64,000 nucleotides of DNA from contig NZ_MKKX01000032.1 in assembly GCF_002091985.1 (NCBI RefSeq), positions 1 through 64,000 of the forward strand. Direction: 5' to 3'. The position numbers and the translations under genes were made by a program. How positions within the stretch are numbered: the first letter of the stretch is position 1; each line of letters starts with the position of its first letter. This document shows, piece after piece, positions 1 to 8,439 of the stretch. Below the pieces are notes generated by a model. That model made no database searches. It was not told the DNA's origin and saw nothing but the letters and a program-made list of their open reading frames with translations. This DNA comes from Rhodococcus sp. 1163. GTDB lineage: Bacteria; Actinomycetota; Actinomycetes; Mycobacteriales; Mycobacteriaceae.

Positions 1-16
1 CAATACCGTTTACTTA
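1..16 (+). repeat. IS left terminal inverted repeat
   Basis: CAATACCGTTTACTTA, a perfect match to the reverse complement of 1486-1501. The TAA stop of the shifted, full-length transposase frame (14-16) lies inside this repeat. Confidence 0.92.
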
Positions 17-1457
17 CGGTGGTGGTAGGGACTGCGCAGCGAGGACACGGGGTCGGCGGTCGATGCGTGGTGCGCCTCGGTGGTGTGGGTGTTTGACGTG
101 AAATACGGACATCTTCCGTTTGACGACGCGGGGGTTTGCTCGGTGGGTTCGGATGGGCAGTAGTTCGCGGACGACTTCTGCTGTGACGCGGCGGTGGGCG
201 TCGGTGTGGGTGTCAGGGGGAAAAACCCGGGTGGCTCGTCGTGCTGCGGCGAGCGGCCCGTAGGGTCCGGGTGAACGAAATCCTGTCTGGATCTCGTCCG
301 GAATGGTCTGCTATGGAATGCATTACAGATCTGATGGCGTAGTGCACGCAGAGATGTCCGTAAACTTCTTGGAGGACGCCGTCGGAGGTTTTCGATCGTA
401 GGACCACCCTTGGTCCGCGCTGGTGGGTTTTCAGCTCGTCGAATGCGGTCTCGATTTCCCATCGTTGGGCATACAGTTCGGCGACCTCGTCGGCGGGTGC
501 GTCCTGCGGGTCGGTGATCGTAGTCAGCAGGCGGTAGGTGCGTTGCTCGACGTCGTCGATCGCAGTGTCGGTGCTCGTATCGGGATCGGTGGTGCCGAGG
601 GTGTATTCGATGACGCGGACCGCGACACCGTCGCGGTCGTTGCGGCGTGCGGTCGTGCCAGGATAGATGTGTGAGGCGAAAGATCCATCGGCGTAGCGTG
701 TCTCGACGGGCAGTATCGCGTTCGACTTCATTCGCCACACCAGATCGGCTCCGGTCCCGGCGCATCGATTCCACAGGGAGTAGCTGAAGAAGCCGCGGTC
801 GGCCAGTACCAGCATTCCCGCTGTCATCGATGTGGTCACCGATTGGGCGAGGGTCTGCTCGCCCTGTTTGTACGGCCCCAGTGCCACGTCGATGATCGCG
901 TGCGAGCCACACTCGGCCAGTCCCAGGACGCGAACCTGTGGGAATGCCCCACCACGTCCACCGCCACGCGAGGACGGTGGTCGACCGAAATACTCCACAT
1001 TCACTGCGGTGTCGGGTACATCCAAAGTCAACCCGTCGATACTGGTCAACTGCCATCGACGATAGAAATCGCCTGCGACATTGCGATCAGCCAACGGTTG
1101 AGCAACTCTGGCGTACAACATCTTCAGTGCCTCGGACCCCAACCGTCTGCGAGCCTGAAACAGTGCCGCTTTCGTCGGAACCGTCCACTGGTGCGACCAA
1201 CCAGAGGCCCACTCGAGACCTGCAACCAACTTGCGGATGACCTCCTCGTACGAATCGGAGGAGAACAATCCCAGTGCCAGAACGTAATACACCACCACTC
1301 GCGCCGGCAACAATCGCGACCGCTGCTCCACTCGGCCACACTCGACCAACACCTCGTCGACCACATCCGGTGGAAACACCCGCGTCAACACACCCAACGA
1401 AATATGGTCCGTCAACCGCTGAGAATCATCTGGTTTCACCCATCCCACACGTGGCAT
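14..1457 (-). CDS. IS4-family transposase, C-terminus in a +1-shifted frame
   Basis: DDE transposase that cuts and joins the IS ends. The uninterrupted frame (213-1457, 414 aa) has D141 in SIDGLTLDVPDT, D220 in LVLADRGFF and the full IS4 YREK signature Y329-R332-E336-K343 (YAQRWEIETAFDELK). It stops at TGA 213-215, right after HPGFSP. Skipping one base there opens a frame that reads DTHTDAHRRVTAE, then KRKMSVFHVKH, and ends at TAA 14-16. That tail resembles the usual C-terminus of actinobacterial IS4 transposases. The full product would be about 480 aa. The break lies in a T5C5 run, so it is either a one-base insertion or a +1 recoding site (CCC-TGA-C). All catalytic residues precede it. Confidence 0.85.
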
Positions 1458-1485
1458 GACTCAAAGAATAACACCCCTGTCATTC

Positions 1486-1501
1486 TAAGTAAACGGTATT
1501 G
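1486..1501 (-). repeat. IS right terminal inverted repeat
   Basis: TAAGTAAACGGTATTG, the reverse complement of 1-16, lying 28 bp upstream of the transposase start. Similarity stops at 16 bp: the next three positions mismatch. Confidence 0.92.
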
Positions 1502-1532
1502 AGGCTAGCGGCGATCGCTCAGTTGCGTCCTC

Positions 1533-3002
1533 TCACGTACGGAGTGCTTCCAAGGTCGCTCGGGCGCCGTGCTCGTGGAGCGAGGCGAGTGTCTTGGTGT
1601 ACTCCGCTACGAATCGCTCGTTGTCGATGAGATCACCGAACACTGCTCGGTTGGAGATGAATGCGGTCGGATCGTCCTTCTGTTTGCGCGCGAGCGGTAC
1701 GAGCGAATCCTTCAGCTGGTCGACGATCTCGATCGGCTGACCCTGTTCGTCGACGCCCTCGGCGTACCGAGCCCAGCTCGCGACCACTGCGGTAGCCAAC
1801 GTGATCGGTCCGCCGTTGTCGAGGTTGGTGCGGATGACGGGCAACAGCCACTTGGGGATTCGGTCCGAGGATTCGGCGCACAGGCGTGCAACAGTGTCCC
1901 GAATTTCCGGGTTCGAGAAGCGCTCGATCAACGTCTTCTTGTACTCACCCAGATCGATACCGGGAACTGCCTGGAGTGTGGGGGTGGCCTCGTCGTCCAT
2001 GTACGCCAACAGGAACTCGGCGAACAACGAGTCCTGTGCAACCTCGTGCACCAGTCGGTATCCGCTGAGGTAGCCGAAATAGCACAGCGCCTGATGGCTC
2101 GCGTTGAGTAGGCGGAGCTTCATCGACTCGTACGGAGTGACGTCGTCCACGACCTGAACTCCGACGTGTTCGAACGCCGGACGCCCGAGCGTGAACTTGT
2201 CTTCGAGTACCCACTGTGTGAACGGCTCACCTGCGACGGGCCACTGGTCGTCGAGTGCGTAACGGTCCGAAAGTTCCTGCACCACTTCGGGAGTGGTGAC
2301 CGGGGTGATTCGATCGACCATCGAGTTGGGGAAGGCGCCCTCGGCGGTGATCCACTCCGCGAGAGCGGGGTCCTTCAGGCGAGCAAACGTGGTGAACGTC
2401 GATTCCGCGATGTGGCCGTTGCCCTCGATGTTGTCGCAGGACATTATAGTGAACGGCTTCAGTCCCCGATCTTTACGGCGCGCAAGGGCTGCCACGACGA
2501 GACCGAACGTGGTCGACGGCGTCGCACCCGGCTCGAGATCCGCCGCGATCGCTGGACTGGCGGTGTCGAACTCACCCGTCGTGGCCGAGAAATTGTATCC
2601 CCCTTCGGTGATGGTGAGCGAGACGATTCTGGTGCTTTCGGCCGCCATCTTCTCGATGACGGCATCTGCGTCTTCGGGTGCGAAGAGGTATTCGACTATC
2701 GAGCCGATCACCCGGGTGTCCCACGCTCCGTCGGAATGCTTGAGCGCAAGCGTGTAGAGGCAGTTCTGAGCCTCCATGACGTCCCGCATCTTTTGGTCCC
2801 CGGGCAGTACTCCGACGCCACAGATTCCCCACTCGGACGCTTCCCCCTGCTGGAGGAGCCGGTCCACATACATTGCTTGATGTGCACGGTGAAATCCGCC
2901 GACACCGAAGTGCACTATCCCGGCTGTGACTTCGGATCTGTCGTAAGTGGGTACCTCGACGTCCTCGATGAAGTCGGCGAGGGTGTGCGAATTGAGCTTC
3001 AT
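1533..3002 (-). CDS. Mannitol 2-dehydrogenase family (polyol long-chain dehydrogenase)
   Basis: 489 aa, the usual length of the NAD(P)-dependent polyol-specific long-chain dehydrogenase/reductase family (mannitol 2-dehydrogenase, arabinitol dehydrogenase, fructuronate reductase). The N-terminal nucleotide-binding region has GVGGFHRAHQAMY, and the catalytic signature K-x4-N-x2-H is seen in MKLRLLNASHQALCYFGYL. It would oxidise mannitol to fructose, or a related polyol, in the cytoplasm. The start ATG overlaps the stop of the upstream zinc dehydrogenase by 4 nt (ATGA), so the two are translationally coupled. Next to an ABC importer resembling the Smo/Mtl systems, mannitol or arabitol is the likeliest substrate; the exact sugar cannot be read from the sequence. 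Confidence 0.88.
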   Translation of the reverse strand: MKLNSHTLADFIEDVEVPTYDRSEVTAGIVHFGVGGFHRAHQAMYVDRLLQQGEASEWGICGVGVLPGDQKMRDVMEAQNCLYTLALKHSDGAWDTRVIGSIVEYLFAPEDADAVIEKMAAESTRIVSLTITEGGYNFSATTGEFDTASPAIAADLEPGATPSTTFGLVVAALARRKDRGLKPFTIMSCDNIEGNGHIAESTFTTFARLKDPALAEWITAEGAFPNSMVDRITPVTTPEVVQELSDRYALDDQWPVAGEPFTQWVLEDKFTLGRPAFEHVGVQVVDDVTPYESMKLRLLNASHQALCYFGYLSGYRLVHEVAQDSLFAEFLLAYMDDEATPTLQAVPGIDLGEYKKTLIERFSNPEIRDTVARLCAESSDRIPKWLLPVIRTNLDNGGPITLATAVVASWARYAEGVDEQGQPIEIVDQLKDSLVPLARKQKDDPTAFISNRAVFGDLIDNERFVAEYTKTLASLHEHGARATLEALRT

Positions 3003-4033
3003 GCGTCGGTCTCCTTGTGCGAGGACGGTATTACCACTGCCTTGATGCTTCCCGGCAGTGCGTCGGCGTTGAGCGCATCCTCGACGTGTGCGAGGTCGTA
3101 GCGCCCGGTGACCATGGCGTCGAGATCGACGCGGCCGGAGAGTACGAGTTCGCGAGCGATCGGCCAGGTGTTCGCGTAACGAAAGACCCCGGTGAGGACC
3201 AGTTCACGATTCTGAATCAACGACATCGGCAACGCGTAATCCGACGCGCCCATCCCTACCAGGACGACCGTGCCTGCGGGACGGACGGCGTGGATGCCGT
3301 CGACGACTGCCCGGGGCGCGCCCGACGCATCGATGAACGCGTCGACGTCGAGAGCCCGGACGTCTTCGGTCATCGGGTCGATCACCTGCGTTGCGCCGAA
3401 TCTCTCCGCATTCTCGCGGCGGTCGGGTGCGATGTCGCTGACGATGATCGTGGTGGCGCCGAACGCGCGAGCCACCTGGGCAGTGACGAGGCCTACTGGA
3501 CCGGCGCCTGCGATCAGCACACTCGACCCGGCTGTGATGCCTGCCTTCTGCGCCGACGCAATCCCCACCGACAACGGCTCGAACAATGCCGCGGCCTCGT
3601 CGGAAATCTCGTCGGGAACCGAGTGCGCGAACGCCGATTGGATGAGAACGTACTCTGCCAGCGCGCCGTCGATGGGTGGCGTGGCGAAGAACTCCATCGA
3701 CGGGCACAGGTTGTACCGGCCCGCCCGCGACTGTGCGCTCGTCGGGTCGGGGCGCTGCGGTTCGATCGAGACCCGTTGCCCGATGCGCGTATCGGCGACG
3801 GCGCATCCGACGGCGACGATTACCCCGGCAGCTTCGTGACCTAGCACCAAAGGCCCGTTGACGACGTGATCGCCGATGCGGCCTTCGCGGTAGTAGTGAG
3901 CATCGGAACCGCAGACGCCGACCGCGGTGACCTGCACGAGAACCTCGTCCGCCGCGGGGGAGGGCACTGGGCGGCTTTCCAGACGGATCTCCTGCGGACC
4001 GCTGAGGACGCTGACCTGCATGGACTGTGTCAC
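2999..4033 (-). CDS. Zinc-type medium-chain dehydrogenase (sorbitol dehydrogenase-like)
   Basis: 344 aa MDR-family NAD(P)-dependent polyol dehydrogenase. Catalytic zinc region: GVCGSDAHYY and GHEAAG near the N-terminus; Rossmann motif GAGPVGL in the middle. The lobe that normally carries four structural-zinc cysteines reads EPQRPDPTSAQSRAGRYNLC, so at least three are missing, as in animal sorbitol dehydrogenases. I chose the GTG at 4031-4033 because GGGAG lies 6 nt upstream; an internal ATG at 4019-4021 has no such site. It is first of a two-gene minus-strand operon and faces the SorC regulator across a 138-bp region. It probably oxidises a sugar alcohol brought in by the divergent transporter. 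Confidence 0.85.
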   Translation of the reverse strand: MTQSMQVSVLSGPQEIRLESRPVPSPAADEVLVQVTAVGVCGSDAHYYREGRIGDHVVNGPLVLGHEAAGVIVAVGCAVADTRIGQRVSIEPQRPDPTSAQSRAGRYNLCPSMEFFATPPIDGALAEYVLIQSAFAHSVPDEISDEAAALFEPLSVGIASAQKAGITAGSSVLIAGAGPVGLVTAQVARAFGATTIIVSDIAPDRRENAERFGATQVIDPMTEDVRALDVDAFIDASGAPRAVVDGIHAVRPAGTVVLVGMGASDYALPMSLIQNRELVLTGVFRYANTWPIARELVLSGRVDLDAMVTGRYDLAHVEDALNADALPGSIKAVVIPSSHKETDA

Positions 4034-4104
4034 AAAGATCTCCCTGCTTCCGCTTCTTCGATCACGCCGACTCCAATACTGGTAGGTGTTGTGTAGATCA
4101 CACC

Positions 4105-4154
4105 TTAATGTTAGCTTAATGAGCAGAAGAACACATTGTGAGCATCTGCTCATT
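4105..4154. promoter_or_regulatory. Divergent operator region of the polyol locus
   Basis: Between the dehydrogenase operon and the regulator there is a perfect 10-bp inverted repeat, AATGAGCAGA (4119-4128) and TCTGCTCATT (4145-4154), with a 16-bp spacer. A direct repeat TTAATG (4105-4110 and 4116-4121) has an 11-bp, one-turn spacing. SorC-family regulators bind such long palindromes as tetramers, so this is the probable operator for both directions. That assignment is inference. Confidence 0.6.
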
Positions 4155-4171
4155 GAGTCTAGGGAGTGTTC

Positions 4172-5221
4172 GTGACCGCATCGGTCCCCGAGGTAACGGC
4201 AGTGCAGCGCTCGTCGAAGTCGAGCGACGACCTCCGCCTCGCCCTCCGTGCGGCATCGATGTACCACCTGGAAGGTGCGACTCAGGCCGAGATCGCGAAG
4301 AAACTCGGAATCTCGCGTCCCACCGCCGGCCGACTCGTTGCCAAGGCGCGAGCGCTGGGGTTGGTGACCATCGAGATCAATGTGCCCGACGAACTCCAGG
4401 GCACCGTGCACGCGGACATCGAAGCTGATTTGGAGCGAGAATTCGGCCTCACCGAAGTGCTTGTCGTTCCCGATGTCATCGACGGCACCGACACCGGGTA
4501 CGGATCGTTGGGGCGGGCCGCCGCGGCGATGCTCTCGCGGCGACTGGAGGGTGCCGACGTCCTCGGGTTCACCTGGGGGCCGGAAACTGTCGCCGTCGCC
4601 CAGTCGCTCAAGACGCGTGGAGCGCGATGCGACCGCGTGGTTCAACTCGACGGTTCGATGAGTTCGGCCGACTATCAAACCGGCGTCGAATACACCCTGG
4701 GGCGGTGTGCGCAGTACCTGCAGGCGAGGCCGGTGCGCCTCAACGCGCCGCTGTACGCCGACCCGGCCACGGTGACTGCACTGCAGCAGGATTCGGTGAT
4801 ATCGCGCGCCCTCCAAGCCGGGACCGAGGCCGATGTGATGATGTACGGCCTCGGTCCCGTTTCCACGTCCACGACCCTGTTCGAGGGCAGCTTCATCGAC
4901 CTGGACATTCTCGACGAACTGCGCCAGCTCGGCGCCGTCGGCGAGATTGGCGGCAGGTTCTTCGACCTCGACGGCACACCAACCGGTGGATCCTTGCCGG
5001 GGCGGACCGTATCGGTTGGACTCGACGCAATCCGTGACTGTGATCGGGCGATCCTGATCTCCGGTGGCAGCAAGAAGCATCAGGCGATTCTCGGAGCGCT
5101 TCGCGGAGGCTTCGCAACCGTGCTGGTGACCGATATCGAAAGTGCGCGTTGGCTGATGGCGCACACGAAGGCTGACAGTGGAGCCTGCAGGAACGACCCA
5201 GAGGGAAAGGTATCCAAGTGA
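4172..5221 (+). CDS. SorC-family sugar-binding transcriptional regulator
   Basis: About 349 aa. The N-terminal helix-turn-helix is visible as EGATQAEIAKKLGISRPTAG, followed by the ~250-residue SorC/DeoR sugar-binding domain (GLTEVLVVPD, TWGPETVAVAQ, MYGLGPVS, EIGGRFFDLDG). It should sense a phosphorylated or free polyol/sugar and control the polyol genes. Start: GTG at 4172 with AGGGAG 5 nt upstream; another GTG at 4166 would add two residues. Its stop overlaps the GTG of the binding-protein gene (GTGA, 5218-5221), so the regulator is the first gene of the importer operon and is probably autoregulated. Confidence 0.87.
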   Translation: MTASVPEVTAVQRSSKSSDDLRLALRAASMYHLEGATQAEIAKKLGISRPTAGRLVAKARALGLVTIEINVPDELQGTVHADIEADLEREFGLTEVLVVPDVIDGTDTGYGSLGRAAAAMLSRRLEGADVLGFTWGPETVAVAQSLKTRGARCDRVVQLDGSMSSADYQTGVEYTLGRCAQYLQARPVRLNAPLYADPATVTALQQDSVISRALQAGTEADVMMYGLGPVSTSTTLFEGSFIDLDILDELRQLGAVGEIGGRFFDLDGTPTGGSLPGRTVSVGLDAIRDCDRAILISGGSKKHQAILGALRGGFATVLVTDIESARWLMAHTKADSGACRNDPEGKVSK

Positions 5222-6570
5222 GAGTTCTACCGAAAGTGGCCGTCGCGGCATCGTGCGCGATGACCTTGGTGCTGTCCGGCTGTGCCGGCGCGGGATCGTT
5301 CGGCGGTGATGGTGACGGTACGACGATCACCGTGGCCATCGTCTCGAACTCGCAGATGTCCGACGCTATTTCGCTGGCACCGGAGTTCGAGGCAGAGAAC
5401 CCAGGGATCAACCTGAAGTTCGTGTCATTGTCGGAGAACGAGGCGCGCGCGAAGATCACTGCTTCCGTCGCGACCGGCGGCGGAGAGTTCGACGTCGTGA
5501 TGATCAGTAATTTCGAGACCCCGCAGTGGGCCGCGAACGGTTGGCTCACCAATCTTTCGGAGTACGCGAACGAAACTCCCGGTTACGACGAGGCCGACTT
5601 CATTCCGACACTGAAGGACTCGCTCTCCTACGAGGGCAGCATGTACTCGGTGCCGTTCTACGGTGAGTCCTCGTTCCTGATGTACCGCAAGGACCTCATG
5701 CAGGAGGCGGGTATCACGATGCCCGAGGAGCCCACCTGGCAAGAAGTCGCCGATGCCGCCGCGAAGCTCGACAATGACGATGTCTCCGGAATCTGTCTTC
5801 GCGGAAAGCCGGGCTGGGGCGAAGTTCTCGCACCTTTGAATACGGTCATCAACGCATTCGGTGGACGTTGGTACGACGAGAACTGGAACGCACAGCTCGA
5901 CAGTCCGCAGGTGGAAGAGGCCGTCCAGTTCTACGTCGACCTCGTTCGCACACACGGTCAAGCAGGCGCAGCGACCAGCGGATTCAGTGAGTGCGGTACT
6001 CAGCTCTCGCAGGGAAACACCGCTATGTGGTACGACGCCACCTCGGCAGTGTCGGTGCTCGAGGATCCCACGTCGAGCAACGTCGTCGGCAAGATCGGGT
6101 ATGCGAAGGCACCGAGCGCGGTCAAGGGCGACAACGGCTGGCTGTACTCGTGGGCTCTCGGCATCCCGAAGACGTCGGAGAATCCGGACGAAGCGTGGAA
6201 GTTCGTGTCGTGGATGACCAGCAAGGAATACCTGAACAAGGTCGGTAACGAATTGGGTTGGGAGCGTGTGCCCCCGGGTAGCCGCTTGTCGACCTACGAG
6301 ATTCCCGAGTACAAGGAAGCATCGGCTGCGTACGGCCAGGTGACCCTCGACTCCATCAACGGTGCGGATCCGAACAAGCCGACCGTGGATCCGGTTCCAT
6401 ACACCGGAGTGCAGTTTCTGACCATCCCGGAATTTCAGGATCTCGGAACCCGCGTCAGTCAACAGATCAGCGCTGCAGTGGCAGGACAGATCAGCGTCCA
6501 GGACGCGCTCGCTCAGGCGCAGCAATACGCCGAAGTGGTCGGTAAGACGTATCAGGAGGGCCAGGGATGA
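5218..6570 (+). CDS. ABC transporter sugar/polyol-binding lipoprotein
   Basis: 450 aa extracellular solute-binding protein, family 1. The signal peptide ends in the lipobox VLSGC with Cys22 as the lipidation site, so it is anchored outside the membrane. Family-type stretches follow: EFDVVMISNFETPQWAANG, VPFYGESSFLMYRKDLM and TAMWYDATSA. It captures a polyol and passes it to the two permeases encoded next. It starts with GTG overlapping the regulator stop, with GAGGGAAAGG upstream. Gene order matches polyol importers such as smoEFGK of Rhodobacter and mtlEFGK of Pseudomonas (known systems), which supports the substrate class but not the exact sugar. Confidence 0.9.
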   Translation: MRVLPKVAVAASCAMTLVLSGCAGAGSFGGDGDGTTITVAIVSNSQMSDAISLAPEFEAENPGINLKFVSLSENEARAKITASVATGGGEFDVVMISNFETPQWAANGWLTNLSEYANETPGYDEADFIPTLKDSLSYEGSMYSVPFYGESSFLMYRKDLMQEAGITMPEEPTWQEVADAAAKLDNDDVSGICLRGKPGWGEVLAPLNTVINAFGGRWYDENWNAQLDSPQVEEAVQFYVDLVRTHGQAGAATSGFSECGTQLSQGNTAMWYDATSAVSVLEDPTSSNVVGKIGYAKAPSAVKGDNGWLYSWALGIPKTSENPDEAWKFVSWMTSKEYLNKVGNELGWERVPPGSRLSTYEIPEYKEASAAYGQVTLDSINGADPNKPTVDPVPYTGVQFLTIPEFQDLGTRVSQQISAAVAGQISVQDALAQAQQYAEVVGKTYQEGQG

Positions 6571-7517
6571 CCACAACCGAAGTGCACTCGCCACAAGCGG
6601 ATTCGGAAAAGTTCGTACCGAGACCGAGGGTGATCTCGAAAGCGGAGGGTTGGCGCCGTCGCGGGCCGTTGCTTCCGGCCATGGTCTTCGCGATCATCGT
6701 CACCCAGGTGCCGTTCCTGTTCACGCTGTATTACTCGACGCAATCATGGAACCTCGTTCGGCCTGGGTCGCAGGAATTCAACGGGCTCAACAACTATGTC
6801 GACGTGTTCCGTGACAGTCAGTTCCGTCAGGTCGCTCTCAACACCGTGATCATGATCGTCGGAACCGTCCTCATCTCGGTCATTCTGGGGCTCTTCCTCG
6901 CGTTGCTGCTCGATCGGAAGTTCATCGGCCGCAGCTTGATTCGCACACTGCTGATCACACCGTTCCTGATCACCCCGGTTGCCGGTGCGCTGATCTGGAA
7001 GACCACGATGTTCGACCCGGTCTTCGGGTTGATCAACTTCGCTCTCAGCCCGTTCGGCGTCGGCCAGATCGACTGGGTCTCGCGCTTTCCGTTGGCCGCG
7101 GTGATGACGAACCTGGTGTGGCAGTGGACGCCCTTCATGATGCTGTTGATCCTCGCCGGGCTGCAGTCGATGCCGAAGGACATCGCCGAGGCTGCCCGCG
7201 TCGACGGCGCGGGGCCGTTCAAGCTCTTCCGTGAACTCACGCTCCCGCATCTACGACGCTTCATCGAACTCGGTGCCGTTCTCGGGGCGATCTACCTGGT
7301 CAACACCTTCGACGCCGTGTACATGATGACTTCCGGCGGACCTGGCGTCGCCAGCGCCAACCTGCCCTTCTACATCTACCAGCGTGCGTTCCTCGGGTTC
7401 GACATCGGCCAGGCCGCGGCTATGGGCGTGGTCACCGTGGTCGCCACCATCATCGTCAGCACTCTGGCGCTGAGACTGATCTTCAAGAGCTTCAGTGGAA
7501 ACGAGGAGGCTGCGTGA
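6567..7517 (+). CDS. ABC polyol transporter permease, first subunit
   Basis: 316 aa MalF/SmoF-type inner-membrane permease with about six hydrophobic segments. The cytoplasmic EAA loop that contacts the ATPase is visible as DIAEAARVDGAGPFKLFREL. The start ATG overlaps the binding-protein stop by 4 nt (ATGA). It forms the transmembrane channel together with the next gene product. Confidence 0.92.
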   Translation: MTTTEVHSPQADSEKFVPRPRVISKAEGWRRRGPLLPAMVFAIIVTQVPFLFTLYYSTQSWNLVRPGSQEFNGLNNYVDVFRDSQFRQVALNTVIMIVGTVLISVILGLFLALLLDRKFIGRSLIRTLLITPFLITPVAGALIWKTTMFDPVFGLINFALSPFGVGQIDWVSRFPLAAVMTNLVWQWTPFMMLLILAGLQSMPKDIAEAARVDGAGPFKLFRELTLPHLRRFIELGAVLGAIYLVNTFDAVYMMTSGGPGVASANLPFYIYQRAFLGFDIGQAAAMGVVTVVATIIVSTLALRLIFKSFSGNEEAA

Positions 7518-8407
7518 TGAGTACCGCAACCACGAACAACAAGCGCAAGAAAGCAGTGCCACAGACCTCGGACGGCGTGGCGATCAAGCGTAAGAGCAAC
7601 TGGGGGCCGGGCACCATCTGGTCTGTCGTTGCGTGGGTCGCCGGGATCGTCTTCTTCTTCCCGGTGCTCTGGATGGTCCTCACCGGCTTCAAGCAAGAGG
7701 CCGACGCGTACTCCGACCCACCGAAACTGTTCTTCACCCCGACGCTCGATCAGTACCGCGGGGTACTCGACAGCGGTATCGGCACTGCGCTGCTCAATTC
7801 TGCTTTCGCGACGATCGTATCGACGCTTCTCGTTCTGCTGCTGGGGGTTCCGGCTGCGTTTGCGTTGTCGCTTCGGCCGGTGAAGAAGACGAAGGACGTG
7901 TTGTTCTTCTTCATCTCTACCAAGATGCTCCCGGTCGTCGCGGCCATCGTGCCGCTGTACGTCATCGTCGGTGATATCGGCATGTTGGACAACATCTGGA
8001 CGCTGGTGATCCTCTACACCGCGATGAACCTCCCTATCGCGGTGTGGATGATGCGTTCGTTCTTCCTCGAGGTCCCGAGCGAACTGCTCGAGGCCGCGAG
8101 CATGGACGGTGCGTCGCTGTGGACCTCGGTCCGTGAGGTGATTCTGCCTCTCGTCTCTCCTGGAATCGCCGCGACGTCGCTGATCTGCGTGATCTTCTCG
8201 TGGAACGAGTTCTTCTTCGCAGTCAACCTCACCGCTGTTCAGGCACAGACCATTCCGGTCTATCTCGTCGGATTCATCACCGGCCAGGGTCTGTACTGGG
8301 CCCAGCTGTCCGCCGCTGCGACGTTCGCAGCACTCCCCGTCGTCCTTGCTGGGTGGTTTGCGCAGAACAAGCTCGTGCGCGGTCTGTCCTTCGGCGCCAT
8401 CAAGTAA
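7517..8407 (+). CDS. ABC polyol transporter permease, second subunit
   Basis: 296 aa MalG/SmoG-type permease. The EAA loop reads SELLEAASMDGASLWTSV. A basic N-terminal extension (NNKRKK, IKRKSNWG) precedes the first membrane segment. I chose ATG 7517, which shares one base with the previous TGA and has GGAGG 7 nt upstream; a GTG at 7514 would add one residue. It is partner of the permease before it. Confidence 0.92.
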   Translation: MSTATTNNKRKKAVPQTSDGVAIKRKSNWGPGTIWSVVAWVAGIVFFFPVLWMVLTGFKQEADAYSDPPKLFFTPTLDQYRGVLDSGIGTALLNSAFATIVSTLLVLLLGVPAAFALSLRPVKKTKDVLFFFISTKMLPVVAAIVPLYVIVGDIGMLDNIWTLVILYTAMNLPIAVWMMRSFFLEVPSELLEAASMDGASLWTSVREVILPLVSPGIAATSLICVIFSWNEFFFAVNLTAVQAQTIPVYLVGFITGQGLYWAQLSAAATFAALPVVLAGWFAQNKLVRGLSFGAIK

Positions 8408-8439
8408 CTCGGCCCTTTCACGAACCAGGAGAACAAGTC

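Larger units (their letters stand above)
1..1501. mobile_element. IS4-family insertion sequence, complete
   Basis: The element is bounded by a perfect 16-bp terminal inverted repeat: CAATACCGTTTACTTA at 1-16 and its reverse complement at 1486-1501. It holds a single transposase gene on the minus strand. Position 1 is also the edge of the window, so the left target-site duplication cannot be checked; the right flank begins AGGCTAGCGG. The element lies immediately downstream (3') of the minus-strand polyol dehydrogenase genes and does not interrupt a recognisable gene inside the window. Confidence 0.9.

Noticed and set aside
10-1056. A 348-codon minus-strand frame within the IS
   Set aside because: Arg/His-rich, a shadow of the transposase in another frame; the genuine tail after the break is in the third frame ending at 14-16.
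2999-5251. A 750-codon open frame extending the zinc dehydrogenase backward
   Set aside because: The part beyond 4033 is antisense to the SorC regulator and has no family-like sequence; the true start has a good ribosome site at 4033.
8200-8439. N-terminal extension of the MalK-type ATPase
   Set aside because: Overlaps the second permease in another frame; ATG 8440 has AGGAGAAC and matches the family start.
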